Shown here: piece by piece, positions 9,084-16,901 of the stretch | Layout of the letters: each line of letters opens with the position of its first letter | Position numbering within the stretch: position 1 is the first letter of the stretch | DNA from: Sulfurovum sp. | Lineage (GTDB): Bacteria; Campylobacterota; Campylobacteria; Campylobacterales; Sulfurovaceae | Assembly (NCBI GenBank): GCA_002733215.1 | Contig: NVUY01000005.1 | Span: 42,163-106,162, forward strand | Reading direction: 5' to 3' | Length of the DNA stretch: 64,000 nt | Made by a program: the position numbers and the translations under genes | The notes under the pieces: model-generated | What the model was told of the DNA's origin: nothing | The model's database searches: none | The model's input: only the letters and a program-made list of their open reading frames with translations

Positions 9084-10109
9084 CTAATAATCTTCAAGCA
9101 AATAACATAAACAGTCCTGAAGCACTATCTTTTTATCCATCGATATCATAGCCGGCATCAGTGCTTTTTTAAGAGATAGTTTTCCCTTGTCATTTTGGAT
9201 GATCAGCTCTGTGATATCTTCACCATCAGCTGAAGTCACTACCAGTGCTTTATCTACTTTGGAGTAGGCAAAAACTTCATTTTTCTCTAACAATGTAAAG
9301 TTATGATGGTCAAAGTTTTTGACCACGGTGAGATCCATGTCCGAACTGTTGCTGACATCATCTTCAAAACAAAAAGTGATATTGGTATTTATCTTGATGG
9401 TAGCAGAGTTTTTAACCAATTGCAGATCGTGGACAGGCAGTGGTTTTGTGGGAAAGTGATCCATGTGCATCAGGTCATCTATAAGGTCAAATGCACGTTT
9501 CAGTGCAGGTGCATTTCCCGGTGTTGAACACTCCAGTGTAATAGCCGGGCAGAGTTCGTCAAATGCCATGGTGGAGACACCTTTGGGTGATTGAAATACC
9601 ATGGCGATGTGGTTAAAAAAGCTTGCCAGATACTTGTTCTTCTCATTCACAGCTGAGATACAGCCATAAGGAGGATTTTGTCCTGTATTGTTGTGCAGGT
9701 CCAGAGAGGCAAAAAGTTCCTTTTGAGTGATCCTCTCCATGACATCCCGGATCAATACCGCTGTATCTGAGTGGGGATCAGGCGTACCGGGCCATGCCCG
9801 GTTGAAGTCTGTCTGCCCGTCTCTTAACCTCACTCCCATCTGCGCTGCATCTACATTGCCCACAAAAAGCCATATCTCTCTTGGCAGTTTATATCCTCCT
9901 GTGGTCTGATATTTCTTCAGTATCTCCTGCATGATCTGCAGCCCGCTAAACTCATTGCCGTGCAGCAAAATGGATATAAACAAAGCAGGGTGCTTCTCGC
10001 CTTTGAGGTGTATCAGTGTAGGCGTGTCAAAAAGGTCTTTGATCTGGCGATGTGAGATGGAGAGAAATGCACTTGGGAGTTGGTCAAGTATCGTTAAATT
10101 ACTTTTCAT
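9084..10109 (-). CDS. Succinylglutamate desuccinylase/aspartoacylase-like deacylase (M14-related)
   Basis: A 341-residue zinc hydrolase of the AstE/ASPA group, expected to cleave an N-acyl bond on an amino acid or peptide. Zinc-binding H50 and E53 lie in HGNEF, followed by DFNRAWPG (substrate carboxylate binding), the third ligand H139 in SLDLHNNTG, and the catalytic glutamate E193 in TLECSTPG. There is no signal peptide. The gene starts at the base next to the stop of the upstream GCS2-type ligase gene, so the two form an operon pairing amide formation with amide hydrolysis. It lies convergent to the ATP-grasp/M14 genes. The true substrate is unknown; nothing nearby points to the arginine succinyltransferase pathway. 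Confidence 0.83.
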   Translation of the reverse strand: MKSNLTILDQLPSAFLSISHRQIKDLFDTPTLIHLKGEKHPALFISILLHGNEFSGLQIMQEILKKYQTTGGYKLPREIWLFVGNVDAAQMGVRLRDGQTDFNRAWPGTPDPHSDTAVLIRDVMERITQKELFASLDLHNNTGQNPPYGCISAVNEKNKYLASFFNHIAMVFQSPKGVSTMAFDELCPAITLECSTPGNAPALKRAFDLIDDLMHMDHFPTKPLPVHDLQLVKNSATIKINTNITFCFEDDVSNSSDMDLTVVKNFDHHNFTLLEKNEVFAYSKVDKALVVTSADGEDITELIIQNDKGKLSLKKALMPAMISMDKKIVLQDCLCYLLEDY

Positions 10110-11531
10110 CTACAGACTCCATCTGTGAACGGGTATGTTTTGATTGGAATTCTTCATATAATCCTCCATAAGTTTAGGGATGCTGTTGAACTTTTTAAAA
10201 TGTGCAAGTTGCCATGCAGCACCATTTTGTCCACTTGCGGTTCTTTGCTCTATGATATCCAGGAATGCTTCAGCATTATCTATGCCAAAAGAGGAAAGTC
10301 CCATTTTTGTAAGTGCCAGTCCATCACTTAGGATCCACGATTTCAAAGAGACTTTTCTGGCATTTACCGGTTCATGGAACTCAGTTTCCAAGCCTGTTCT
10401 GGCTACGGTGTAAAAATCATCTTTTAACGTTTCAAAGGGTATTTTTCTAAGATCGATCTTTGCTTTGATCAAGCCTTGAATGAGGCCTATAAAAAACCAT
10501 ATATTACTTTGGGTATCTATAAGGCTTGGTCCGGACGGCAGTATACGAAGTTCAAGTCTCAGTGTATGTTTGCCGTCTTTGTCTCTGTCTAAAATAGGGC
10601 GGATCCATCTCCAGATCGTACCGTTATGAAGGTTGAAATGGTGCAGGTCAGATGTAGGTTTGTTCTTTGCATCTGCAAAAATAATTTTAAACATTTTGTT
10701 CTGTTCAAAGAGATCCAGCCAGGAATCTATGTATCCGTGTGCAAAATGTACCCTTTTTTCATCACCATGTTCTCTGCTGAGTTTGTCTCTTGTATCTACA
10801 GATTGTTCAAAGATAGCAATACGGGATTCATGCCAGGCTCTTTTACCCAGAACCAAAGGAGAATTCGCCCCAAAACCAAGTAGTACAACAGAGGCTAGCA
10901 GTGCAGCATGATAATAGTCAACCGCTTCATCAAAAGGGATCTGAAGGTGTACCTGTAGGGAGGTGCCAAGTGCTTCAAGCATCACATCATCTTTTTGCAG
11001 GGAGACTTCATCTTCTCCATGGAACAGAAGCTTCACACTTTCATGTCTTAACTCTTTCATACGTTGAGACACCAGTGTATATCTATGCATATCCGACTGG
11101 TATAAGGTTTTGTTAAAATGCTCAAGTTTAAGAGAAGGAAGTACACCAAAAAGTCCAAGCTCTGCATTAAATTTTCCAGCAGATGCTACTGCCTCTCTCC
11201 AAAGAGACAGTATGTCTTTTTCCAAATTTTGAGGTGCATCAGCATCAAGTTCAAAGACATTCCCGTTGATCTCCAGATCATATTTGGCAAGTTCATTGGT
11301 AAAATGAGGAGAGTTGAGATCATCGAGTATTTTATTGTTTACAGGATAAGGTAGATTTGCGGAGTTGAGTATACACACTTCCAGTTCATAACCTATGCGG
11401 TATTTGTCTGAAAATATTTCAGAGCCTTTGGCAAACAGTGTTTTGACATACTCAAGTTCTTTCAGCCATGCTTTTTTAAAGGCTATGAAATCTTCTTTTG
11501 TGAATATTCTATTGCTTATTTCGCTACCCAT
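10110..11531 (-). CDS. GCS2-type carboxylate-amine ligase (glutamate-cysteine ligase family)
   Basis: A 473-residue member of the glutamate-cysteine ligase 2 / glutamine-synthetase-like superfamily, which uses ATP to join a carboxylate to an amine. The conserved metal-binding glutamates appear in IGYELEVC (E49, E51). GTSLQVHLQIP and the basic HTLRLELRILPSGPS segment fit the active-site strands of the family. It forms an operon with the downstream deacylase, with zero spacing. True glutathione synthesis would need a glutathione synthetase partner; the ATP-grasp genes across the convergent junction could play a comparable role, but their product need not be glutathione. The start is supported by AAGG six bases upstream. 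Confidence 0.8.
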   Translation of the reverse strand: MGSEISNRIFTKEDFIAFKKAWLKELEYVKTLFAKGSEIFSDKYRIGYELEVCILNSANLPYPVNNKILDDLNSPHFTNELAKYDLEINGNVFELDADAPQNLEKDILSLWREAVASAGKFNAELGLFGVLPSLKLEHFNKTLYQSDMHRYTLVSQRMKELRHESVKLLFHGEDEVSLQKDDVMLEALGTSLQVHLQIPFDEAVDYYHAALLASVVLLGFGANSPLVLGKRAWHESRIAIFEQSVDTRDKLSREHGDEKRVHFAHGYIDSWLDLFEQNKMFKIIFADAKNKPTSDLHHFNLHNGTIWRWIRPILDRDKDGKHTLRLELRILPSGPSLIDTQSNIWFFIGLIQGLIKAKIDLRKIPFETLKDDFYTVARTGLETEFHEPVNARKVSLKSWILSDGLALTKMGLSSFGIDNAEAFLDIIEQRTASGQNGAAWQLAHFKKFNSIPKLMEDYMKNSNQNIPVHRWSL

Positions 11532-11618
11532 TGGAAACCTTATTTTCTATTTGCTATATTATAGTATAACAAAAACATGCAAATAGTGTTGAAGGCTTAA
11601 ATACCTGGAGTGAATGGG

Positions 11619-12125
11619 TTAGAGAATTTTCTTTAGTTTCTCCTTAAGCTTATCTCTAAGCTCTGAAGGGCTTTTTGCCCAGCGAATAGTCACTTTTCTT
11701 TTTCCCCATCTTCTTGCTCTTTTATGATTGCGTCCCATATAGATATCTATTTTCTTTTTCCATCGTTTATGCATTTTATCCAATACTTTATATTTACCTT
11801 TTAGTCCATCGATAGTTACAATAGAACCATTTTTTAATCCCATTTTTAACAGATCTCTGGAAACCGCTATAGATTTGATGCCGGGTTTGAGTCTGTTATT
11901 CCATGCAGCAAGATAGGGCGTGCTGTCAGTTTCTCGTATATAAGAGGTATAGGCACTGGATGTAACTCTTAAAACATGTTCTTTCTGTATTTTGGGCTTA
12001 GAAACCTTAGAAGGTTTAGATTTTACCGGAGTAGGAGATTCTCCCGGGAGAGGGGATTCCTTGCCACATCCAAGGAAAAGAAAGGAAAGCATAAGTAAGG
12101 GTACAAAAATATATTTATTTTTCAT
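11619..12125 (-). CDS. Lipoprotein with 3D (RlpA/MltA-type) domain
   Basis: A 168-residue predicted lipoprotein. The signal peptide ends in the lipobox FLFLGC, with Cys20 as lipidation site. A Pro/Lys/Ser-rich linker (about residues 22-48) leads to a compact domain with conserved aspartates (TSSAYTSYIRETDSTPYLAAW, and KKIDIYMGRNH near the end) that matches the 3D domain: a double-psi barrel found in MltA and RlpA-type cell-wall proteins, named for three Asp residues. It probably binds or cleaves peptidoglycan glycan strands. The C-terminus is strongly basic. Upstream lies the GTAGTAAC-rich intergenic region. Confidence 0.72.
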   Translation of the reverse strand: MKNKYIFVPLLMLSFLFLGCGKESPLPGESPTPVKSKPSKVSKPKIQKEHVLRVTSSAYTSYIRETDSTPYLAAWNNRLKPGIKSIAVSRDLLKMGLKNGSIVTIDGLKGKYKVLDKMHKRWKKKIDIYMGRNHKRARRWGKRKVTIRWAKSPSELRDKLKEKLKKIL

Positions 12126-12217
12126 GCGATCCTTTCTTATGTTTTTTTACGTAGAAAATTTTACTCAAAATGGCTGAATGTAAAATTAGTCCGAATGAGC
12201 AACAATATAGAAATCTT

Positions 12218-12633
12218 TAGTTACTACATTATAAATAGTAATGTAGTAACCTTATGAATAAGCTAATAAACCTTAAGCAAAGAGGCTTTTAATGTAGTAT
12301 ACAGGCAAATACAATATCTGTAGTAACTTGTATATATCCTCCATGTATCAGCTTTTAGAGGAAACTTCTAATGTAGAAATATATGGTTTGTAGTCACAGT
12401 GTATATTAGTTACTACAGACTAGTCAACTTTTGTAGTAACATATCGAAGTATGCGTAGTAACTTTTAAGAATAGATCTTAAGTTTAGATGATAAAAACGT
12501 ACTTAAGTGTACCATAAGTCGTTAAATATATAGTTTGCAACAATAGACATATAGCCCTGTATACAAGCATTTAGGAGCATAACAGAGTAATAAAATATAT
12601 ATTACTACAAAAGACTTGACATATTGTAGTAAC
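12218..12633. repeat. Array of GTAGTAAC operator-like repeats
   Basis: Exact copies of GTAGTAAC lie at 12243-12250, 12320-12327, 12433-12440, 12455-12462 and 12626-12633. Exact reverse copies (GTTACTAC) lie at 12220-12227 and 12409-12416. One- or two-mismatch copies lie at 12294, 12390 and 12601. Several form inverted pairs about 23-25 bp centre to centre (12220/12243, 12409/12433, 12601/12626). The first pair is an 11-bp perfect inverted repeat, TTACTACATTA/TAATGTAGTAA (12221-12249). Seven exact 8-mers in about 415 bp is far above chance. The pattern fits clustered binding sites for a dimeric or arm-binding protein. Confidence 0.8.
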
Positions 12634-12645
12634 TTAGTATATAAT
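12616..12645 (+). promoter_or_regulatory. Strong sigma70 promoter with a GTAGTAAC site in its spacer
   Basis: TTGACA (12616-12621) and TATAAT (12640-12645) are both perfect, 18 bp apart, about 75 bp before the GGDEF-EAL start codon. The repeat GTAGTAAC at 12626-12633 lies inside the spacer, so a bound protein would block RNA polymerase. A perfect -35 is notable because Campylobacterota promoters usually lack a conserved one. Confidence 0.7.
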
Positions 12646-12718
12646 ACATTTACAAGGTTGATATAATCCATTCGGAACATATCTCTAAAAAAAGTTTCAT
12701 AGAAATCGGAGGTCACAA

Positions 12719-14278
12719 ATGCCAATTAGAACAATTAGCGATAAGCAGTATAAAGGTGTGAGTGAACTGTATCGTAAATCTGATGGAGAAGTTAGCGGTT
12801 ATTACGTTACCTATAGAGATATCGATGGTAAACCTGTCAAACGTAGAGTCGATGCTGACAATAGGGATGATGCTTTACTTGAACTGGTAGATATTAAACA
12901 TGAAATTGATGTACAAAAACAAGGAAATACTATGAGTGCTACACTTCCTAAAACCATTAAAGAGATCTTGAGACAAGAAAATAAGACACATAAGCCTTCT
13001 ATTGTATTCTCTGGAAAAACAATGCAGGAGCACCAGCAGATCATATCAGCATATAATGGTGTTGCGATCGTCTCTCTCATTGATATCGTTGCCTTTGATG
13101 ATATCAATATACTTTACGGATATGAAGCAGGTATAAGTATTGTCGATACGATGCAGGATCTTATTGAAGAGATGTTGATAGAGATGCGTATGAGCGGACT
13201 CTTTAGCAAGCATGGCATTGAAACTTTCTCCTATGAACTCTATCATGTCTATGCAGATAAACTCTGTCTGTTCATTAAAAACGATTTTAATCATCGTTTG
13301 TTGGACTTCATCGTTAAACAGCTTTTGACAAAGATCTCAAACCATAAATTCATTGTCTCTGAAGATGGTCATATTCATATCAATGCAACGGTCGGTGCAA
13401 CAAAAGCAGAGGGTTCAGTCTCTTTGATCTATGCAGAAAAAGCACTTCAGGAAGCTAAAAAGTTTCAAAACTCTTATATTTTTCATGACAGTTATGCAAT
13501 GGAGAAGAATGAACATATCGTCAATAAAGTCTATGAAACATTGATAGCTAACATTAATGAAGAGACAGTAACCCCTTATTTCCAAGGAATCTTTGCTACG
13601 GCAGACTGTACAGTGCCCTATAAGTTTGAAAGTCTTATGAGAATCCTTGACAACGATGGACGTGTACTTTCACCCGCAGTATTTATGGAAAAATCAAAAG
13701 ATTACCGTCTTTATACACAATTGATGATCCAAATGATAGATAAAGTGTTTGATGTGATGGTGAAGCACGATGTTGCTGTGACTTTGAACCTTTCTTATAT
13801 CGATATCAACAATACAGAACTTTGTGATAAATTGATATCTAAAGTTAAAAAAATGAAGTTAGGAAAGCGTTTGACAGTTGAAATAGTAGAAAGCGAGCAG
13901 ATCCAGGATATGGATATGGTCAATGAGTTTATCTTCGCACTCAAAAAAAATGGTGTAATGATCGCCATTGATGATTTTGGCAGTGGTTTTTCAAATTTTG
14001 ATACTATTTTGAATCTTGATATAGATTATGTAAAGCTCGATGGTTCTCTGGTATCAAAAATACATGATAAAAAATACAGGATCATGCTGGAGAGTATGGT
14101 AAAGATCTGTCATGACCTGGGTATCAAGACGATTGCCGAGTATATCTGTGATGAGAGCATCATGGAAGCGGCAAGAAGTATAGGTGTTGATTATTTGCAG
14201 GGTTATCATCTTCACAAGCCTTCAAAGTGGGACTCTGTGAAGGAAACATTTGGATTTAATGGAGCTCAAAATGCATAA
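12719..14278 (+). CDS. Degenerate GGDEF-EAL protein with integrase-arm-like N-terminus
   Basis: A 519-residue protein. Residues about 1-65 (GYYVTYRDIDGKPVKRRV and following helix) resemble the small three-strand plus helix arm-DNA-binding domain of tyrosine recombinases. Residues about 105-250 look like a GGDEF fold whose signature has decayed (YADKLCLFI where GGDEF should be). Residues 275-510 are an EAL domain: ESL replaces EAL, but IAIDDFGSGFSNFD, DYVKLDGSL and a QGYHLHKP-like end are kept, so c-di-GMP binding or hydrolysis is possible though not assured. GGAGGT precedes the ATG. The next gene overlaps its 3' end. The GTAGTAAC array upstream suggests that the protein may bind its own promoter (inference). 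Confidence 0.75.
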   Translation: MPIRTISDKQYKGVSELYRKSDGEVSGYYVTYRDIDGKPVKRRVDADNRDDALLELVDIKHEIDVQKQGNTMSATLPKTIKEILRQENKTHKPSIVFSGKTMQEHQQIISAYNGVAIVSLIDIVAFDDINILYGYEAGISIVDTMQDLIEEMLIEMRMSGLFSKHGIETFSYELYHVYADKLCLFIKNDFNHRLLDFIVKQLLTKISNHKFIVSEDGHIHINATVGATKAEGSVSLIYAEKALQEAKKFQNSYIFHDSYAMEKNEHIVNKVYETLIANINEETVTPYFQGIFATADCTVPYKFESLMRILDNDGRVLSPAVFMEKSKDYRLYTQLMIQMIDKVFDVMVKHDVAVTLNLSYIDINNTELCDKLISKVKKMKLGKRLTVEIVESEQIQDMDMVNEFIFALKKNGVMIAIDDFGSGFSNFDTILNLDIDYVKLDGSLVSKIHDKKYRIMLESMVKICHDLGIKTIAEYICDESIMEAARSIGVDYLQGYHLHKPSKWDSVKETFGFNGAQNA

Positions 14279-14810
14279 TGATAAAGACAAGTTTGTAAAC
14301 ATTGCAGAGCTAAATGAACTCAAGACTGAAATACTTACTTTACGTAAACAACTTTTTTCTGATGATATTTCCAAAACCAAAAACCGATTATGGATATATG
14401 AACAAAAACTCAGTGATAATGAAACATTTAATGATTTCGGTTTTATGGTCAGCATCAAGATCGCAAATTATGAAGCGATCGTTAAAGAGTATGACTCTAA
14501 CGTAGGGAACAGACTTTTGAAACAGGTGAGTGACTATATGATAGGGTTTATGAAAGAGCATCATCTCAAACATGAGATCGTACGTTATAAAGATGCGAAC
14601 TTTTTGATCTTCTTCCATGGATTGAATGAAGAGGAAGTGGAAGATAATATGGTCAATATGCAAAAGAGTATGTCAAACTATAAGTTCAAATACCGCAGCA
14701 GGATGTTTATGCTGACCTTCAGCTTTGCAGTCATGCAATACATTGAAAATGAATCGTTTGCATCTGTATTGGATCAGTTGGATGACAAGCTTTTTCAAAA
14801 TCAAATATAA
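14271..14810 (+). CDS. Degenerate GGDEF-domain protein
   Basis: A 179-residue protein if translation starts at 14271, where ATG follows GGAG by six bases and overlaps the upstream stop by 8 bp; an in-frame ATG exists at 14250. After a short helix, DISKTKNRLWIYEQKL matches the D-x-LTGLxNR opening of GGDEF domains, and IVRYKDANFLIFF stands where RxGGDEF would be, so the catalytic motif is lost. It is probably not a diguanylate cyclase. Translational coupling to the GGDEF-EAL gene suggests that the two proteins work together, perhaps as a complex. Confidence 0.65.
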   Translation: MHNDKDKFVNIAELNELKTEILTLRKQLFSDDISKTKNRLWIYEQKLSDNETFNDFGFMVSIKIANYEAIVKEYDSNVGNRLLKQVSDYMIGFMKEHHLKHEIVRYKDANFLIFFHGLNEEEVEDNMVNMQKSMSNYKFKYRSRMFMLTFSFAVMQYIENESFASVLDQLDDKLFQNQI

Positions 14811-14817
14811 ATGACGA

Positions 14818-16080
14818 TTACAATAAACCCAATAACGCTACAAACAAGACTGGTGGCGTGATCACCAGTCCTACTTTCATATATTCTCCCCAACCTATCT
14901 TTACACCTTTTTGAGCAAGTACATGTAACCACAGCAGGGTGGCCAGTGAGCCGATAGGGGTCATTTTAGGTCCAAGGTTAGACCCTAGTATGTTTGCGTA
15001 GACAAGTGCTTCATTTCCTGCGTATCCCACTTTATCGATGGCAATGTCCATGATCATGATCGTTGGCATATTGTTCATGATGGAAGAGATGAATCCTGAG
15101 AGGAAGCCTGTACCTATGATGGCTACGGCTTCACCCTGATGCGAGAGTGCCTCGATCCATGAAGCGATGACATCAGTCAGTCCGGCATTTTTAAGCCCAT
15201 AAACAACGACATAGAGTCCGATACTGAACCATACAACCTGCCAGGGTGCAGACTTGATGGTCTCAATAGGTTTAACTGCCTTGTAGTGATTTGCAATGGC
15301 AAGGAAGATCAATGCTCCACCAAGAGCAAATAGAGAAATAGGTAAATTGTAATGATCACCTATGAAATATCCTAACATCAAAAGTGCCAGGAAGAACCAG
15401 GAGATCTTGAACATCGTATGATTCTTGATGACAGAAGAGGGTTCAGGAAGCAGAGTTACATCAACCGTTAAAGGAATGTCTTTACGAAAATAGATCCATA
15501 ATACTACGATAGAGGCAATGATACTCAGTAAGTTAGGCAAGAACATATTTTGGGCATATTCCATAAAACCTATGTCAAAATATCCGGCTGTAACGATGTT
15601 AGTAAGGTTCGAGATGACCAGAGGGTTCGATGCAGAATCACCAATAAATCCTCCCGCCATCAGAAAGGCAAAGATCGCAAGAGGTTTCATCTTGAGGTAT
15701 TTCATATTGGCTAAGAGAATAGGGGTGAGGATGAGTGCCGCACCGTCATTGGCAAAAAATGCTGCAACCAAAGCACCAAGTAATAAAAAGTAAACAAACA
15801 TTTTGTTGCCACTTCCTCCTGAGAATTTCGCCATCTTAATGGCTGCCCATTCAAAAAATCCGATTTCATCAAGTACCATAGAAAGAATGATGATCCCTAT
15901 AAATGCCAAAGTGGCATCCCATACGATGTCAACAACAGTAATAACGTCCTGAAAGCTTACCACACCTATGATGAGGGCAAGAATAGCTCCTATGACAGCT
16001 GTTGTTCCTATTTGCAAACCTTTTGGCTGCCAGACAATAAAGAGTAGGGTAATAAAGAAAAGGGTGGAGGCTAAGAACAT
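14818..16080 (-). CDS. arsB: Arsenite efflux pump ArsB
   Basis: A 420-residue integral membrane protein with about 11-12 hydrophobic segments, matching E. coli ArsB along its whole length in phrases I recognise: WQPKGL near the start, FFEWAA, FANDGAALILTPI, SSIMNNMPT and TPIGSLATLLWLHVL. It exports arsenite or antimonite from the cytoplasm using the proton gradient, here without an ArsA ATPase. Its start codon overlaps the stop of the 84-codon gene upstream (TAATG), placing it last in the ars operon. Confidence 0.93.
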   Translation of the reverse strand: MFLASTLFFITLLFIVWQPKGLQIGTTAVIGAILALIIGVVSFQDVITVVDIVWDATLAFIGIIILSMVLDEIGFFEWAAIKMAKFSGGSGNKMFVYFLLLGALVAAFFANDGAALILTPILLANMKYLKMKPLAIFAFLMAGGFIGDSASNPLVISNLTNIVTAGYFDIGFMEYAQNMFLPNLLSIIASIVVLWIYFRKDIPLTVDVTLLPEPSSVIKNHTMFKISWFFLALLMLGYFIGDHYNLPISLFALGGALIFLAIANHYKAVKPIETIKSAPWQVVWFSIGLYVVVYGLKNAGLTDVIASWIEALSHQGEAVAIIGTGFLSGFISSIMNNMPTIMIMDIAIDKVGYAGNEALVYANILGSNLGPKMTPIGSLATLLWLHVLAQKGVKIGWGEYMKVGLVITPPVLFVALLGLL

Positions 16081-16334
16081 TAGTTGATCAGCTTTGATCT
16101 TGCAAGCGCTGCTTCAATCTCTTCTTTAGAGATGTCACCGCAGAGATCAAGTTTTACATCACCGTCTTTTCCACTTACTTCCATATTTGTAATTTTTGCT
16201 TTGGTTACATCAGACATACATTCACATGTACCGGTTGCACAGTTTTCTACCATTTTAACTATGTTTTGTTTCTCTACGGCACCGGTGAAAGAGATCTTTA
16301 CACCTTCAGTAGTTTTAAATACGTTTTTGTTCAT
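16080..16334 (-). CDS. Small cysteine-containing protein in ars operon
   Basis: An 84-residue protein with no family I can name. It contains a CATGTCECM cluster (three cysteines) in the middle and a further cysteine in DLCGDIS near the end, with alternating strand and helix character and no signal peptide. It sits between arsC and arsB and its stop overlaps the arsB start, so co-expression is nearly certain. A cytoplasmic arsenite- or metal-binding helper that delivers As(III) to ArsB is a reasonable guess from position and cysteine content only. Confidence 0.65.
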   Translation of the reverse strand: MNKNVFKTTEGVKISFTGAVEKQNIVKMVENCATGTCECMSDVTKAKITNMEVSGKDGDVKLDLCGDISKEEIEAALARSKLIN

Positions 16335-16365
16335 TGTTTTTTTCCTTATAAAATATGGTTATATT

Positions 16366-16434
16366 GGTGTTGTGGGGACACAACACCCTACGGTTATTTA
16401 TGCATTTTGTAGGGTGTTGTCTCCCGACAACACC
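16366..16434. repeat. REPIN-like hairpin doublet (GGTGTTGT family), copy 1
   Basis: Two 22-nt hairpins, GGTGTTGTG-GGGA-CACAACACC (16366-16387) and GGTGTTGTC-TCCC-GACAACACC (16413-16434), are separated by 25 nt and also bounded by complementary CTAC/GTAG ends. A second copy lies at 29247-29327. The right-hand hairpin overlaps the 3' end of arsC and supplies its last codons. Confidence 0.75.
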
Positions 16435-16823
16435 GCTTTAATCTGTGGTAACAACACTTCACGTATCTCCACCAAAATCTCTTCAAATGCTTCAAACTCT
16501 TTCCCGTCAGGATCTTCAAATCCTACATGTATGGTCTTCACCGCTTTGGGGAACATGGGGCAAGTCTCTTTGGCATTGTCGCAGACAGTCACCACAAGGT
16601 CATAGTCATTATCTATCATGGTATCGAGTGTTTTGGAATGGTAGGCATCTTTCCAGATACCTACCTGTTCCAATACTTTTTTAGCATTGGGATTCACATG
16701 CCCGGAAGCCTTCACTCCTGAACTTTCAGCACTTATACCTTTAAGCTCGGCATTGATAAGGGCTTCAGCGATGATGCTTCTGCATGAGTTTCCGGTACAG
16801 AGTATAAGTACTTTTTGATCCAT
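16398..16823 (-). CDS. arsC: Arsenate reductase ArsC, low-molecular-weight phosphatase type
   Basis: A 141-residue cytoplasmic reductase converting arsenate to arsenite. The phosphatase-type loop CTGNSCRS gives the nucleophile C9, and the relay pair C81 and C88 is in VCDNAKETCPMFP, as in thioredoxin-coupled ArsC. The last eleven or so residues (VLSGDNTLQNA) are encoded by the REPIN-like hairpin element, so the natural C-terminus seems to have been replaced by the inserted repeat, probably harmlessly because it lies beyond the catalytic fold. It lies between arsR and the small cysteine protein. Confidence 0.9.
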   Translation of the reverse strand: MDQKVLILCTGNSCRSIIAEALINAELKGISAESSGVKASGHVNPNAKKVLEQVGIWKDAYHSKTLDTMIDNDYDLVVTVCDNAKETCPMFPKAVKTIHVGFEDPDGKEFEAFEEILVEIREVLLPQIKAVLSGDNTLQNA

Positions 16824-16872
16824 GAATGCTATTCCTTAAGTTAATGTGAGGAAGTATAGCTAAATAGGTTTA

Positions 16873-16896
16873 ATATATCAAGATATATTGATATAT
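16873..16896. promoter_or_regulatory. Inverted repeat, probable ArsR operator
   Basis: ATATATCAA-GATATA-TTGATATAT is a perfect 9-bp inverted repeat with 6-bp spacer between arsR and arsC. AT-rich palindromes of this form are typical ArsR/SmtB-family operators. Its place after arsR suggests that arsC, the small gene and arsB have their own arsenite-responsive promoter. Confidence 0.55.
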
Positions 16897-16901
16897 TTGG
16901 T

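Larger units (their letters stand above)
12126..12718. other. Non-coding region upstream of the EAL gene
   Basis: About 590 bp without a believable gene. From 12218 to 12633 it is dominated by repeats of GTAGTAAC in both orientations, described separately, and it ends with a strong promoter. A reverse-strand open frame here has no ribosome-binding site or recognisable content. The region separates divergent genes and could regulate both the lipoprotein and the GGDEF-EAL gene. Confidence 0.7.

Noticed and set aside
12218..12633. CRISPR array or plasmid-type iteron origin
   Set aside because: Units are 8-9 bp in both orientations with irregular spacing, no spacers of constant length, no cas or rep gene, no DnaA boxes.
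12522..12725. Reverse-strand 67-codon frame over the promoter of the GGDEF-EAL gene
   Set aside because: It runs through the promoter and operator repeats and has no ribosome-binding site.
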